Below, piece by piece: positions 53,557-63,397 of a stretch of 64,000 nt of DNA. The number at the start of each line of letters is the position of its first letter. Positions within the stretch are counted from its first letter, which is position 1. Source of the DNA: Aquimarina aggregata (GTDB lineage: Bacteria > Bacteroidota > Bacteroidia > Flavobacteriales > Flavobacteriaceae); assembly GCF_001632745.1 (NCBI RefSeq), contig NZ_LQRT01000010.1, forward strand, positions 1 to 64,000, in the 5' to 3' direction. The notes below the pieces were generated by a model, which had not been told where the DNA came from, did no database searches, and was given only the letters and a program-made list of their open reading frames with translations. The position numbers and the translations under genes were made by a program.

Positions 53557-54516
53557 TTACAGTCTATAAATTTCTTTTCTTACTAATTGCATTAGATCCA
53601 TATGTTTTTCCTCATGCATTAAGCGTCTGTACTTATCTCTGTCTAAGTTTTCTACAATATTCCAAATGGCTTTGTTCATTTCTGCATGCTCTCTGAAAAA
53701 ACCAAGCATATCAAAAATTCTTGGTGAAGCATCTGCAGTAAAGTATTTGTCATAACCAAATTCTTTAGCATAAAAGAAAAACTCAACGGTATGTAAAAAG
53801 TTTCTTGACCCGCCTATCAAATCCCAATCAAACTGCCAGTCATTATCATTTGTGTGTAGGTAGTAATCGATATTTGATTGCTCACACAATGCCAGTATCT
53901 CTGCTGGATTTTCTTTGGCAAGTAGCGCGTGACCAAAATCTATTGTTATTCCTGTAGCCGCATTTTGAACTTCTTTTAAGAATACAATCGTTTTGGCACA
54001 ACTATCTAAAAAGCAATTTACTCGAGTCTCATTAATTTTATATTCTACAAACAAAGGCATTTCTGGTTTATAATCTGCAGCTTCTGCGAAAGCATCTATC
54101 ATATATTTCCATCCTTTTTGATAATCCACTTGAAATAGATTGTCATATCCATCTGATAAAGGACAGCATGTAACTAAAGGTGCTCCCACTGCTATAGCAT
54201 AATCTTTTGCATCTTTAATCATTTGAACTGCATCGGTTCTCAAATTCTCCTTTGGTCTTGATAATGCCCCAGGAACCCATTTTGTTTCTTTCTTGATATT
54301 GGCATTAACAGCTGCAAACTCCAACCCCATATCTTGCATTAACTTTTTTGTTGAATCTGCCTCTTCTGTTTCATAAGGAAATACAATTTCGACACCTGTT
54401 ACACCATCTATTTTTTGAACAATTTCTAACCTTTCTTTTAAACCAGTAGGCTTCTGGTATTCTGAAAACCTATCTTGTGTTTTACTTAAAAACGCTGTTA
54501 TTATACTCTGTTTCAT
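53557..54516 (-). CDS. Sugar phosphate isomerase/epimerase family TIM-barrel protein
   Basis: A 319-residue AP-endonuclease-2-type TIM barrel. Likely metal ligands sit at strand ends: Glu in VEIVFPYETEE, Glu in PLFVEYKINETRV, Asp-His in ITIDFGHALLAKE and His in DYYLHTNDNDW. Members act as isomerases or epimerases of keto-sugars or inositols. The pairing with a D-lyxose-isomerase-like cupin and a hexuronate-type carrier suggests a pathway for an uncommon sugar. It has no signal peptide, so it is cytoplasmic. It follows the cupin gene by 17 bases. Confidence 0.85.
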   Translation of the reverse strand: MKQSIITAFLSKTQDRFSEYQKPTGLKERLEIVQKIDGVTGVEIVFPYETEEADSTKKLMQDMGLEFAAVNANIKKETKWVPGALSRPKENLRTDAVQMIKDAKDYAIAVGAPLVTCCPLSDGYDNLFQVDYQKGWKYMIDAFAEAADYKPEMPLFVEYKINETRVNCFLDSCAKTIVFLKEVQNAATGITIDFGHALLAKENPAEILALCEQSNIDYYLHTNDNDWQFDWDLIGGSRNFLHTVEFFFYAKEFGYDKYFTADASPRIFDMLGFFREHAEMNKAIWNIVENLDRDKYRRLMHEEKHMDLMQLVRKEIYRL

Positions 54517-54533
54517 TTATTTTTATCTTTAAT

Positions 54534-55094
54534 TTAATACGCACTACTTGGTGCTTCTTCAATTATAGTGTCTCTAACTATATTCGGATCTGTAAATTGA
54601 TCGTTTAAATCTGTGACTGTAGTTGAAAATGAATACATAACTGCTCCTTTTTCACCTGCCTGAAACCAATGTTTAGTTCCTGCCGGAAGTTCTAATTGAT
54701 CTCCAGGATTCATTACGATTTCATTACGCATGGTATAACAATCGTCTTTGTCATCTACTATGAAACCGTGTTTCATAGTATTTTCTCCTGGAATGTAGAA
54801 ATATAACTCACCACTAATTGCTCTAATCACTTCTTCTTTTCCTGGATCATCACCCACCGTTGGATGCCAATGTTCTGGCTCTGTTTGATTTGGTAATAAC
54901 ACCAATATTTTACCTGCAATTCTTCCTGTCTGAAACATGGTTAATATTTGAACTCCCTCTTTTTTAATATGATTTAATCCAAAATCCGCAGCTGTCATTT
55001 TCTTTTTATCATCCTGTGTAAGTAGTATGCCGGCTTCTTCAATCATTTTGATTGATTTCTGACAGACTTCTTTAAATTCTTCAAACTTTATCAT
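54534..55094 (-). CDS. D-lyxose ketol-isomerase family cupin
   Basis: A 186-residue cupin. The metal site reads EPEHWHP (His75, His77), then GKEEVIR (Glu87 or Glu88) and a later His in PAGTKHWFQAG. The strand GELYFYIPGE and the double-His site are those of the D-lyxose isomerase (YdaE-like) family, which interconverts D-lyxose and D-xylulose and often accepts D-mannose. Inside the operon it would turn the imported sugar into its ketose. It follows the transporter gene by 16 bases. Confidence 0.82.
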   Translation of the reverse strand: MIKFEEFKEVCQKSIKMIEEAGILLTQDDKKKMTAADFGLNHIKKEGVQILTMFQTGRIAGKILVLLPNQTEPEHWHPTVGDDPGKEEVIRAISGELYFYIPGENTMKHGFIVDDKDDCYTMRNEIVMNPGDQLELPAGTKHWFQAGEKGAVMYSFSTTVTDLNDQFTDPNIVRDTIIEEAPSSAY

Positions 55095-55110
55095 TCTGTT
55101 ATACTCTTTT

Positions 55111-56379
55111 TTATGTTGTTAGGTGCAATGCTTTTTCTGGTTTAATAGATAACCAAATCGGAATTGCAATTAAATTTAAACCCGCTGCTAAAAAGAAAAA
55201 TGGCGTATGCGAACCCGCAAAAGCCATCATATATGGAAACGCTAAAGCGGTAAAAAAAGATCCGAGATTGCCGGCCATATTCATAGTTCCGCTCACAGTA
55301 CCTGAGTGTTCTTTTCCTACATCTAAACATGTAGACCATGAAGGGCTTAATGTCATATCGGCCCCAAAAACCGCCAATGATATAAAAATAACCGCACCAT
55401 TCACTTCATTCATATAAACACTAGCAATAATACCAATAGTAGCAAGTGTAAACCCAATAATTGCAGGTAGTTTTCTAGATAATCCCCATTTATTCTTTTT
55501 ATACACAAAATCAACCATCCAGCCTGAAAACCAATTTCCTAATGCTCCAAAAATAAATGGAGCTGAAGAATAAAAACCAGCTTCAACGACATCCAGATTA
55601 TATTTTGCTTTCAAATATGGAAATAACCATGTAAGACAAAAGAAAAAGGTAAAATTGCTACAGAAATATTGTATCATGAGTAACCACATGGTACGTGACC
55701 CAAACATTCTTTTAAAAAGTATTGGTGATTTGTTTTTGCCTTTTTCTTGTATCCCTTCATCTATAATTACAAGTTCTTCTATGGTCATGGATTTATGATT
55801 TTTAGGATTATCCCTGTACCACCAAAACCAAATTAACGCCCATAAAACACCTATTCCTCCAAGTATTACAAAACTCATTCTCCAACCCACAAGGTTAATT
55901 AACCAAGCAACTATAGGCAAGGCTATAGCGGCCCCTATTCGTCCTCCTGAAAAATTAATACCATGAACTAAACCTCTTTCTTTTACAGGTATCCATTTAA
56001 AAATGGCACGTGCCATACCAGGAAAGGCCCCTGCTTCTCCCACTCCAAAAAGAAAACGCACTATTAATAGTGCGAAAAAATTATATACTACTCCTGTAAT
56101 CGCGGTAAATATGGACCAAATACTTACTACAACTGTTAATACTTTTCTAGCCCCATACTTATCCGCCAAATATCCTGAAGGTGTTTGAAAAAGAGCATAA
56201 CCAAGTGCAAAAATAGACAGCCCCCATCCCATTTCTTTATCAGATAGAGATAGATCACTTGCTACTGGATCCTTTGCCACAGAAATTAGTATTCTATCAA
56301 AAAGCACTATCATCGATAGGATAAAAGTCCCTAAGACCATTCGATACCTGACAGGAAAAAAAGAGGCTCTTTTATTCAT
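55111..56379 (-). CDS. MFS transporter, anion:cation symporter (hexuronate-type) family
   Basis: A 422-residue protein with about twelve membrane helices. The loop between helices 2 and 3 holds the MFS motif GYLADKYGARKVL, and the helix 1 region FDRILISVAKDPVASDL followed by DKEMGWGLSIFALGYALFQT is the pattern of the ACS family (ExuT, GudP, galactonate carriers). It probably imports a hexuronate, aldonate or related sugar released by the co-encoded glycosidase. Its start overlaps the end of the GntR gene by 8 bases. Confidence 0.9.
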   Translation of the reverse strand: MNKRASFFPVRYRMVLGTFILSMIVLFDRILISVAKDPVASDLSLSDKEMGWGLSIFALGYALFQTPSGYLADKYGARKVLTVVVSIWSIFTAITGVVYNFFALLIVRFLFGVGEAGAFPGMARAIFKWIPVKERGLVHGINFSGGRIGAAIALPIVAWLINLVGWRMSFVILGGIGVLWALIWFWWYRDNPKNHKSMTIEELVIIDEGIQEKGKNKSPILFKRMFGSRTMWLLMIQYFCSNFTFFFCLTWLFPYLKAKYNLDVVEAGFYSSAPFIFGALGNWFSGWMVDFVYKKNKWGLSRKLPAIIGFTLATIGIIASVYMNEVNGAVIFISLAVFGADMTLSPSWSTCLDVGKEHSGTVSGTMNMAGNLGSFFTALAFPYMMAFAGSHTPFFFLAAGLNLIAIPIWLSIKPEKALHLTT

Positions 56380-57007
56380 TTATTTTTTTTAAAATTAGCT
56401 GCTTTGTCTTATTTAAATGTTCTTTGGCCATTGATTCTGCCAAATCAGCGTCTCTTTTTTCTATAGCTTCAATAATAGCGATATGTTCAGATAGTGTCTC
56501 TTTTGGTAATCTTAGCAAGCCTATCAAATCCATGCACACTAACAAATTACCTTGTTGAAAAAGCCTGTTTAAAAACCCATTTCCACTTCCTTTCATTATG
56601 GTATTATGAAATTTTGCATCTGCTTTCTGATATAAGGAATTATCGATATCTCCTTCCAAAAAAGGTGTAAATATTTTTTTAAGCTCGCTTATTTCTTCTG
56701 GCCCTGCATTATTTGTAAACAGTCTAACAGCTGTTCCTTCTAAAGCCATTCTACAATCGAAAATTTCTACGATCTCTATATCAGAAAACTCCTTTACAAT
56801 GACTCCTTTTCTGGGTATAGAAACTATTAAACCCTCACCTTCTAGCATTTGTAATGCAGATCTTAAAGGCGTTCTACTAATCCCTAAAGTTTCGGCCAAC
56901 TTATCCTGAACTATTTTTTGTCCAGGAGCTAGTTCTTTAGATATAATCATCGCTCTTACTCTTTTATAAGCCTGAGCACTTAACTCATTGTTGAAAATTT
57001 TATCCAT
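56372..57007 (-). CDS. GntR-family regulator with FCD domain
   Basis: A 211-residue regulator. The N-terminal winged helix (about 5-75) has AYKRVRAMIISKELAPGQKI and LAETLGISRTPLRSALQMLE. The C-terminal helical FCD domain (about 85-205) carries the metal/ligand set Asp in IVEIFDCRMALEG, His in AKFHNTIM, His in SEHIAIIE and His in AKEHLNKT. FCD repressors bind sugar acids and release their operator. Two strong palindromes lie just upstream of its own start (57021-57055), so it probably controls its own operon. Confidence 0.93.
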   Translation of the reverse strand: MDKIFNNELSAQAYKRVRAMIISKELAPGQKIVQDKLAETLGISRTPLRSALQMLEGEGLIVSIPRKGVIVKEFSDIEIVEIFDCRMALEGTAVRLFTNNAGPEEISELKKIFTPFLEGDIDNSLYQKADAKFHNTIMKGSGNGFLNRLFQQGNLLVCMDLIGLLRLPKETLSEHIAIIEAIEKRDADLAESMAKEHLNKTKQLILKKINE

Positions 57008-57020
57008 GCAAATAACACTT

Positions 57021-57055
57021 TGTATACCGTATACAATTCTCGTATACGGTATACA
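57021..57055 (-). promoter_or_regulatory. Double palindromic operator for the GntR/FCD regulator
   Basis: Two near-identical palindromes stand 5 bases apart: TGTATACCGTATACA (57021-57035) and GTATACGGTATAC (57042-57054, with a 3' A). Each is symmetric about a single base, and the second is the reverse complement of the first. This is the form of FCD-GntR operators (TGTATAC type). They cover the region 14-48 bases upstream of the regulator's start and probably block the promoter. The two centres are 20 bases apart, about two helical turns, which would suit cooperative binding of two dimers on one face. Confidence 0.8.
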
Positions 57056-57274
57056 ATAATATAAAAAATATATGAATATCCTTTAGAGATTGCTTAAAAA
57101 CCTTTGAACTAAACATCGACACAGATTTACCTTACAACAAGAAACACCATAGTTTTTGTGTATCACTATACCAGTTTTTATAATACTTCTTTTAAATCTT
57201 CAAGACAAGATTCTTACACATATGATCAAAGTAAAATGTTTTATCTGCATAAAATTCTCACAACAAATAAAGTA

Positions 57275-57313
57275 AAGCACAATGATTTACATCATATGTA
57301 AATCATTGTGCTT
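57275..57313. terminator. Long perfect hairpin after the prfH operon
   Basis: Arms AAGCACAATGATTTACAT and ATGTAAATCATTGTGCTT form a perfect 18-bp stem with the 3-base loop CAT. It stands about 75 bases after the prfH stop and upstream of the GntR operators, so it separates the two minus-strand operons. The region 57008-57386 otherwise holds only the operators. Confidence 0.75.
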
Positions 57314-57386
57314 CACAGATTCATTTCCAAACGACAAAAACTAGCTACTGCAACCTTTGTTTTTTCACAGTAACTATCTGCCCTTA

Positions 57387-58082
57387 TTAATCCCATTTTT
57401 CCTGTCTTAAATTGTTTCTAGATTCTTGTCGTTTAGACTTGTAACTTTTATTTATTTTCTGTTTTTTAAAATCGCTTCCTGTAAAAACACGAGTAGGATT
57501 TCCTCTTTCTAAATTGAGATGATTTCCCCATTGATGCTGAACCAATATTTTTAACTGTTCATTATTATATGTATCCACCTTTTCTTGCAATCGTTTTAAA
57601 GCTATCTTTTTATTTTGATGTTGCGATCTACTGTCCATCACCAAAACTTGTATGCCAGTTTTTGTATGAATCGCCCTTATAGCCGAACTCACTTTATTAA
57701 CATGCTGACCTCCTGCTCCCGAACTCCTTATAGCCTGAAATTTTATTTCATTTTCTTTTAAGAGCATTTTTTCTGTTTCTTCAATTTCATGAATTCCTAT
57801 AAACCAGTTTTTACGTTTATTAAACTTTCGAAATGATGATTTTCCTATCCATTGTATCGTACCTAACCAATCTTTTAAAAAAGGTTCTAATCCATTTCCT
57901 TTTAATTGAATAGTTGCAGATTGTAGCGTTCCGTTTTCGGCACCAACTTCCCTGTGTAAAAGTGTATATTTTATCCTTGCTACTTTTATATCTTCGATAA
58001 AATATTTTAAAACTTGAGCTACAACCCAACAACATTCAACAGGTCCTCTACCTGATGTTATTTGTATTATTTTTGTTTTCAT
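57387..58082 (-). CDS. prfH: Peptide chain release factor homologue PrfH
   Basis: A 231-residue protein with the class-I release-factor catalytic domain: SGAGGQHVNKVSSAIRAIHT holds the GGQ tripeptide (124-126), followed by VLVMDSRSQHQNKKIALKRL. It lacks the codon-reading domain of RF1/RF2. The N-terminal part, starting IIQITSGRGPVECCWVVAQV, is typical of PrfH. In E. coli PrfH works with an RtcB ligase and is reported to act on ribosomes whose 16S decoding centre has been cut by ribotoxins. Here it overlaps the nucleotidyltransferase gene by 4 bases (ATGA) and shares an operon with RtcB, so it is likely functional in the same kind of repair. Confidence 0.93.
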   Translation of the reverse strand: MKTKIIQITSGRGPVECCWVVAQVLKYFIEDIKVARIKYTLLHREVGAENGTLQSATIQLKGNGLEPFLKDWLGTIQWIGKSSFRKFNKRKNWFIGIHEIEETEKMLLKENEIKFQAIRSSGAGGQHVNKVSSAIRAIHTKTGIQVLVMDSRSQHQNKKIALKRLQEKVDTYNNEQLKILVQHQWGNHLNLERGNPTRVFTGSDFKKQKINKSYKSKRQESRNNLRQEKWD

Positions 58083-58627
58083 TTTAAAGGTTTTTTTGAT
58101 AGCAATGTATTCCCTACAGGATCTTTACCCTGATTTAACAATTTTGATGCTGCCTTCACTGCCCAGCATTTATCGCTAGAATGAATACTTGAATAATAGC
58201 CTAATAAAGTTTTAGGTGCTACTATTGTCCATCCATTAACAGTAATTGTTTCTACAGACGCAGATTCGAAAAAATCAATAGTGATTCGAATCTGTTTACC
58301 ACTTTCTAACCAGTCTATTTTTTCATATCGTCTAAAATTCTCTTGACTTGGCAAATAATCATATCGTGTCCATACTTTTTGAAATCCCTGTTCTAAAAGA
58401 ACGCTCATAACTTGTGGTACGTGTTTCGGATTAACAAAAATGTCAATATCCTTATGATCATGTGCATGCTTATATTCTGTATGATTATGCTCAGACATAA
58501 AATGCCAAGCCCAACCTCCAGAAATTACAATCCATTGTTTTAATTGTTCTAATATTTTTAAACCATGTTCTATTCTATAATCTGGCCATAGTTCTCCGTA
58601 TCTTTTTATATTGTGATTTGCTCCCAT
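58079..58627 (-). CDS. Nucleotidyltransferase-fold protein between rtcB and prfH
   Basis: A 182-residue protein with a polymerase-beta-type nucleotidyltransferase active site: ISGGWAWHF (Gly37-Gly38), then DHKDIDIFV (Asp60, Asp62), then RITIDFFE (Asp118). It lacks the larger C-terminal helical domain of CCA-adding enzymes and looks closest to small aminoglycoside-nucleotidyltransferase-like or MNT-like proteins. It lies 6 bases after rtcB and overlaps prfH by 4, so it is part of the cassette. It could add or trim a nucleotide at broken RNA ends, or modify a protein. The substrate is unknown. I am sure of the fold, not of the role. Confidence 0.75.
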   Translation of the reverse strand: MGANHNIKRYGELWPDYRIEHGLKILEQLKQWIVISGGWAWHFMSEHNHTEYKHAHDHKDIDIFVNPKHVPQVMSVLLEQGFQKVWTRYDYLPSQENFRRYEKIDWLESGKQIRITIDFFESASVETITVNGWTIVAPKTLLGYYSSIHSSDKCWAVKAASKLLNQGKDPVGNTLLSKKPLK

Positions 58628-58633
58628 AATTTT

Positions 58634-60025
58634 TTATTTATCCATTCTTACAATCTTTGGTGTAAAAGTTCCTAGTACCTCTACCAATTCTTGTTGATTA
58701 TTCATTACTTTTTTAATGTCTTTATAAGCCATTGGTGCCTCATCGATACCTCCACCGATAAGGGTAACGTCATGTGTTTTTAATTGCTGTTTTATATCAC
58801 TTTTAGTGAATTTCTCTTTACACTTTCTACGAGAATGTAAACGTCCCGCACCATGAGAAGCAGAATTTAAACTCTTGTCATTTCCTAAGCCTCTAACAAT
58901 AAAACCTGGTGCTGTCATAGAACCGGGAATGATCCCTAACTCACCTCTTGAAGCAGGTGTTGCTCCCTTGCGATGCACAATACATTCTTTTTCGTTTATT
59001 GTTTCTTTCCAAGCAAAATTGTGATGATTTTCAATCTTTGCCACTGCTTTAGACCCTAACAATTTACCTATACGATAATGAATATCATCATGACATGCTT
59101 TTGCGTAATCGCCTGCTAAATTCATTGCCAACCAATACTCTTGCCCATCGTGTGTGTTTAAATCTAGCCATGCCAAATGCTGTACATTTTTAGGTAGCGG
59201 ACACTGTTTGGTAGCTAAGTAGGTGTAATGCTTTGCAATATTTGCACCTAATCCTCTTGAACCACTATGCGATAAAACACCAATATATTCGCCTATATCT
59301 AGATTCCATTCGTTATGAACATCTGTAATAGTTACCTTTCCAAATTCTACAAAATGATTACCTCCTCCTGACGTTCCCAATTGTTTAAAGGCTTTTACTT
59401 TGAGTCTTTTTAACAATGGGATATCATTAAATTCTTGTCTCTCAAAAATCTCATGATCATGTTTTTTGTCATGTGTTTCATACATTCCAAATTTGGTATG
59501 GTTAGACAAGATATTCTCTAGCTGATGTTTCTTTCCTTTAAGGTAAGATGTCTTTATTGGGTAAATAGTTAAGCACATCCTACAGCCAATATCTACGCCA
59601 ACACCATAAGGAATTACTGCATTTTCTGTCGCCAAAACACCCCCAATTGGTAAGCCATAACCCACATGCGCATCTGGCATTAAAGCTCCCGCAACCGCTA
59701 TTGGTAATTTTAAGGCGTCATATAACTGATATTTTGCTTGTTCATCAATTTCGTTCTCGCCATAAATAGTAAAAGGAGCTCTTGTATTTTTTAGTTGATG
59801 CAACTTAACTTCTACAGGTTTTATTAAACCTTCAACCACTTTTCCCCAAATAGGATTATTCTGAAATTTTCCTGGATTAAGCAATACTTCTTTTGCTTCT
59901 TCTAATATTCGTTCTTTCTTTTCTCTTTTTCTGTATCGATTGATTTGTCCTAATGCAATATTGATACTGTTATTCTTTGGGAAACCTAATTTTATTAAGT
60001 CTTTCCCTTTTAGTTTATTTCCCAT
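58634..60025 (-). CDS. rtcB: RtcB RNA ligase, PrfH-associated
   Basis: A 463-residue RtcB-family 3'-phosphate RNA ligase. The metal ligands are in GVGVDIGCRMCL (Asp145, Cys148), GGGNHFVEFG and LSHSGSRGLG, and the guanylated His is in SASHGAGRLHSR near residue 395. RtcB joins 2',3'-cyclic phosphate or 3'-phosphate ends to 5'-OH ends using GTP and Mn. Paired with prfH it is expected to repair cut rRNA. Its first 16 bases overlap the 3' end of the preceding broken gene. All catalytic elements are intact. A second RtcB of another subgroup is encoded at 61845-63236. Confidence 0.93.
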   Translation of the reverse strand: MGNKLKGKDLIKLGFPKNNSINIALGQINRYRKREKKERILEEAKEVLLNPGKFQNNPIWGKVVEGLIKPVEVKLHQLKNTRAPFTIYGENEIDEQAKYQLYDALKLPIAVAGALMPDAHVGYGLPIGGVLATENAVIPYGVGVDIGCRMCLTIYPIKTSYLKGKKHQLENILSNHTKFGMYETHDKKHDHEIFERQEFNDIPLLKRLKVKAFKQLGTSGGGNHFVEFGKVTITDVHNEWNLDIGEYIGVLSHSGSRGLGANIAKHYTYLATKQCPLPKNVQHLAWLDLNTHDGQEYWLAMNLAGDYAKACHDDIHYRIGKLLGSKAVAKIENHHNFAWKETINEKECIVHRKGATPASRGELGIIPGSMTAPGFIVRGLGNDKSLNSASHGAGRLHSRRKCKEKFTKSDIKQQLKTHDVTLIGGGIDEAPMAYKDIKKVMNNQQELVEVLGTFTPKIVRMDK

Positions 60026-60699
60026 GTTATCTTTTCTTTTAAAATATCCTGAATCGAATATTTTTTTATGCCTTTAAGCGCTCTTTTTGTCTTTAATTTT
60101 TCTTTTTCTAGATGAGATTGATACCAATAATCTTTCCATCTATTTAATTTTTGGTCTGCCTCAAAATAACCCCTTTTTAAAAGCTGTTGTTCGAGTAAAG
60201 CAGACTCACTCTCTAATAGTGGATCAATGCGTTTTGAATGCGTTACATAGGCTCTTGTATATTTGACTCTGTAAGCTCCTTTTGGTATTCTTATATAGAA
60301 TCTAAGTTTTAATTTTTTGCGCTCATTCTTATAGTAGAATGGTGTACACATACATTGTGCCTTAAAGCTTAATTTGTTAAATTGCTTTTTGTTTATAGTC
60401 GGAAAATCTTTCTAAATAAGGTGTTTTGAGGTTTGATACAGCCACTTTTTTTGTGCCTCTATTTTTGTTCTACCCCAAAAAGCTTTTTCGATCTTATCAT
60501 ATACTTCTAAAATAGCTGCTTTATTCTTGTATCGTTCTACTTTATGAGTAATTATAATTTCTTTAAACCAACCATGACGAATAGGCTTTTTTAACTCTAT
60601 ATAACCTAGTTCTCGCATTTCTTTCCTGATTTCAGAACGTCTTTTCCAAATGCGACGCACTTCCTTCTCTCTTTTTTCTTTGAGATGCTTTCGTGTCAA
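60010..60699 (-). pseudogene. Basic conserved-looking gene split by one in-frame TAG, upstream of rtcB
   Basis: Two open segments, 60412-60699 (95 residues) and 60010-60411, share one frame and are separated only by TAG at 60412-60414. After the stop the frame reads KDFPTINKKQFNKLSFKAQC and then MCTPFYYKNERKKLKLRFYI without any other stop, giving a 229-codon frame. The protein is very basic, with many Lys, Arg, Tyr and Trp, as in RNA- or ribosome-binding proteins; I recall uninterrupted proteins of this kind beside flavobacterial rtcB genes but cannot check. The upstream start is a TTG directly after a TAA, so the 5' end may be damaged too. Options are a nonsense mutation, sequencing error, two separate proteins (the second from Met at 60351) or TAG readthrough. 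Confidence 0.6.
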
Positions 60700-60767
60700 T
60701 TATCATGTATTAATCTTACTATTGGTTTCGTGAAGATTCTTGTATGACCTACAATGGCATACAAAAA

Positions 60768-60795
60768 AGTCCGAAACTTTTTATGGCTTCGGACT
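60768..60795. terminator. Terminator-like hairpin upstream of the prfH operon
   Basis: Arms AGTCCGAA (60768-60775) and TTCGGACT (60788-60795) pair perfectly over 8 bp, with A-rich sequence before and CTTTT after on the plus strand, so it could stop transcription from either side. Confidence 0.6.
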
Positions 60796-61142
60796 CTTTT
60801 AATATGATAGATGCAATCTATTTAATAAGGAAAGTAGTCTCGAAGCAGATGCACAAAAGAACCTAGTTCTCTCTGCATGGTATTATGTAACTTGGTAAAT
60901 AACATCATTACTTCGTATTTATAATTATTTGTGCTTTATTGCGATGCAAACCTATAACGTTTTTTTAAACTAAACAAGAAAAAATAAATTTTAATATATT
61001 GACAATCAGTCTTTTAAATTAATTTTAGACAATAAATTCCCTGTCCGTATTATACGGATAACAGCTACTTTTCATAACTATCTGTTAGGCTGATATTTAA
61101 CTTTAAACTCACATTTTCTCAAATCAGAAAAAAAATTATAAA

Positions 61143-61172
61143 AAAAAGCGTCCAATTTCTTGGACGCTTTTT
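61143..61172. terminator. Intrinsic terminator of the second rtcB unit
   Basis: Arms AAAAAGCGTCCA (61143-61154) and TGGACGCTTTTT (61161-61172) pair over 12 bp with loop ATTTCT. The A and T runs make it work in both directions. It lies about 165 bases after the 138-residue gene. Confidence 0.85.
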
Positions 61173-61337
61173 AGATTTTATATCTTTTTAAAGTTTTTAC
61201 CTATTTCATACCCAACAGAAATAGCTTTTCGGCATCCCTTTTATATTTAATTAGTATACTAATCATAGGTCTAAACTTGTTTTTGTTTACAATTATTAAG
61301 TGCAAAGATGCCATTATTTTTTAATTTCTAAAAGGAA

Positions 61338-61754
61338 TTAAAAAAAATTCATTTCGACCTTATCCCACACTTTTCTTATATAAGGTGTAATTGAAAAGAT
61401 ATTTTTCGCATCTTTTTCTTCTAAGAGACTCCAATACTTAATAATAGAAAAGTGTAAAAAGCATTCTTTTTCTAGAATGATTCTACAAACTTCCCACAGT
61501 TCTTTGATTTCAATATCTTCTTCAGAAAAACCATCATCAAAAGAAGAAACTATTAAGCTCATCAGAGTAAATTTATCATTATCATTATCTAATTCAGTTT
61601 GATATATTTTGAGAAAATCTGATAATCTTCCTGAATCAGCTACTATAAATTCCCAATCTTGTATCGATTCTTCCCAGTATAACCCCAAACGATTAGATAA
61701 TTTTTTTTCAGATATTCCATTTGGATATCTTGTATATTGGTCTTCAATATTCAT
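61338..61754 (-). CDS. Hypothetical protein linked to the second rtcB
   Basis: A 138-residue acidic, helical protein (start MNIEDQYTRYPNGISEKKLS, with SLIVSSFDDGFSEEDIEIKE in the middle). There is no signal peptide or membrane helix. I do not recognise it; the outline is like small soluble immunity or SUKH/DUF-type proteins, but no signature was found. It follows the second rtcB gene by 90 bases on the same strand and ends before a strong terminator, so co-transcription is likely. Function unknown. Confidence 0.6.
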   Translation of the reverse strand: MNIEDQYTRYPNGISEKKLSNRLGLYWEESIQDWEFIVADSGRLSDFLKIYQTELDNDNDKFTLMSLIVSSFDDGFSEEDIEIKELWEVCRIILEKECFLHFSIIKYWSLLEEKDAKNIFSITPYIRKVWDKVEMNFF

Positions 61755-61844
61755 TCTTTAAGTGCTATAATAGTTCTAAAATCTAGAGAAGCAAAGCCTC
61801 AAGCCCTACTCCTCCATTCAACTGCAAACAAGATTTCTATACTC

Positions 61845-63279
<1,435 letters not shown>

Positions 63280-63397
63280 CACTACTTACAAAGTCTATAT
63301 AAAGACTTTTTCATTATTCTTAGGCAAATATTTTATCTATATACGCAATCTTTTTGCGTAGACATATTTATTTTTTATTTTTCAAAAAAACACACTT

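Larger units (their letters stand above)
60700..61337. other. Intergenic region between the two rtcB units
   Basis: 638 bases with no gene I can support. It contains hairpins at 60768-60795 and 61143-61172, a short palindrome AGAACCTAGTTCT near 60865 and TCCGTATTATACGGA near 61045. The promoter of the prfH operon should lie just upstream of 60699, but no TAnnTTTG box was found there. Confidence 0.55.

Noticed and set aside
57820..58035. Open frame within prfH in another frame
   Set aside because: prfH has the GGQ motif and a continuous frame; this is a shadow of its 5' part. It also shows that prfH is not frameshifted, unlike some E. coli copies.
60801..61140. Possible non-coding RNA between the two rtcB units
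   Set aside because: Only short palindromes were found. There is no tRNA-like cloverleaf and no promoter-terminator pair that encloses a defined transcript.
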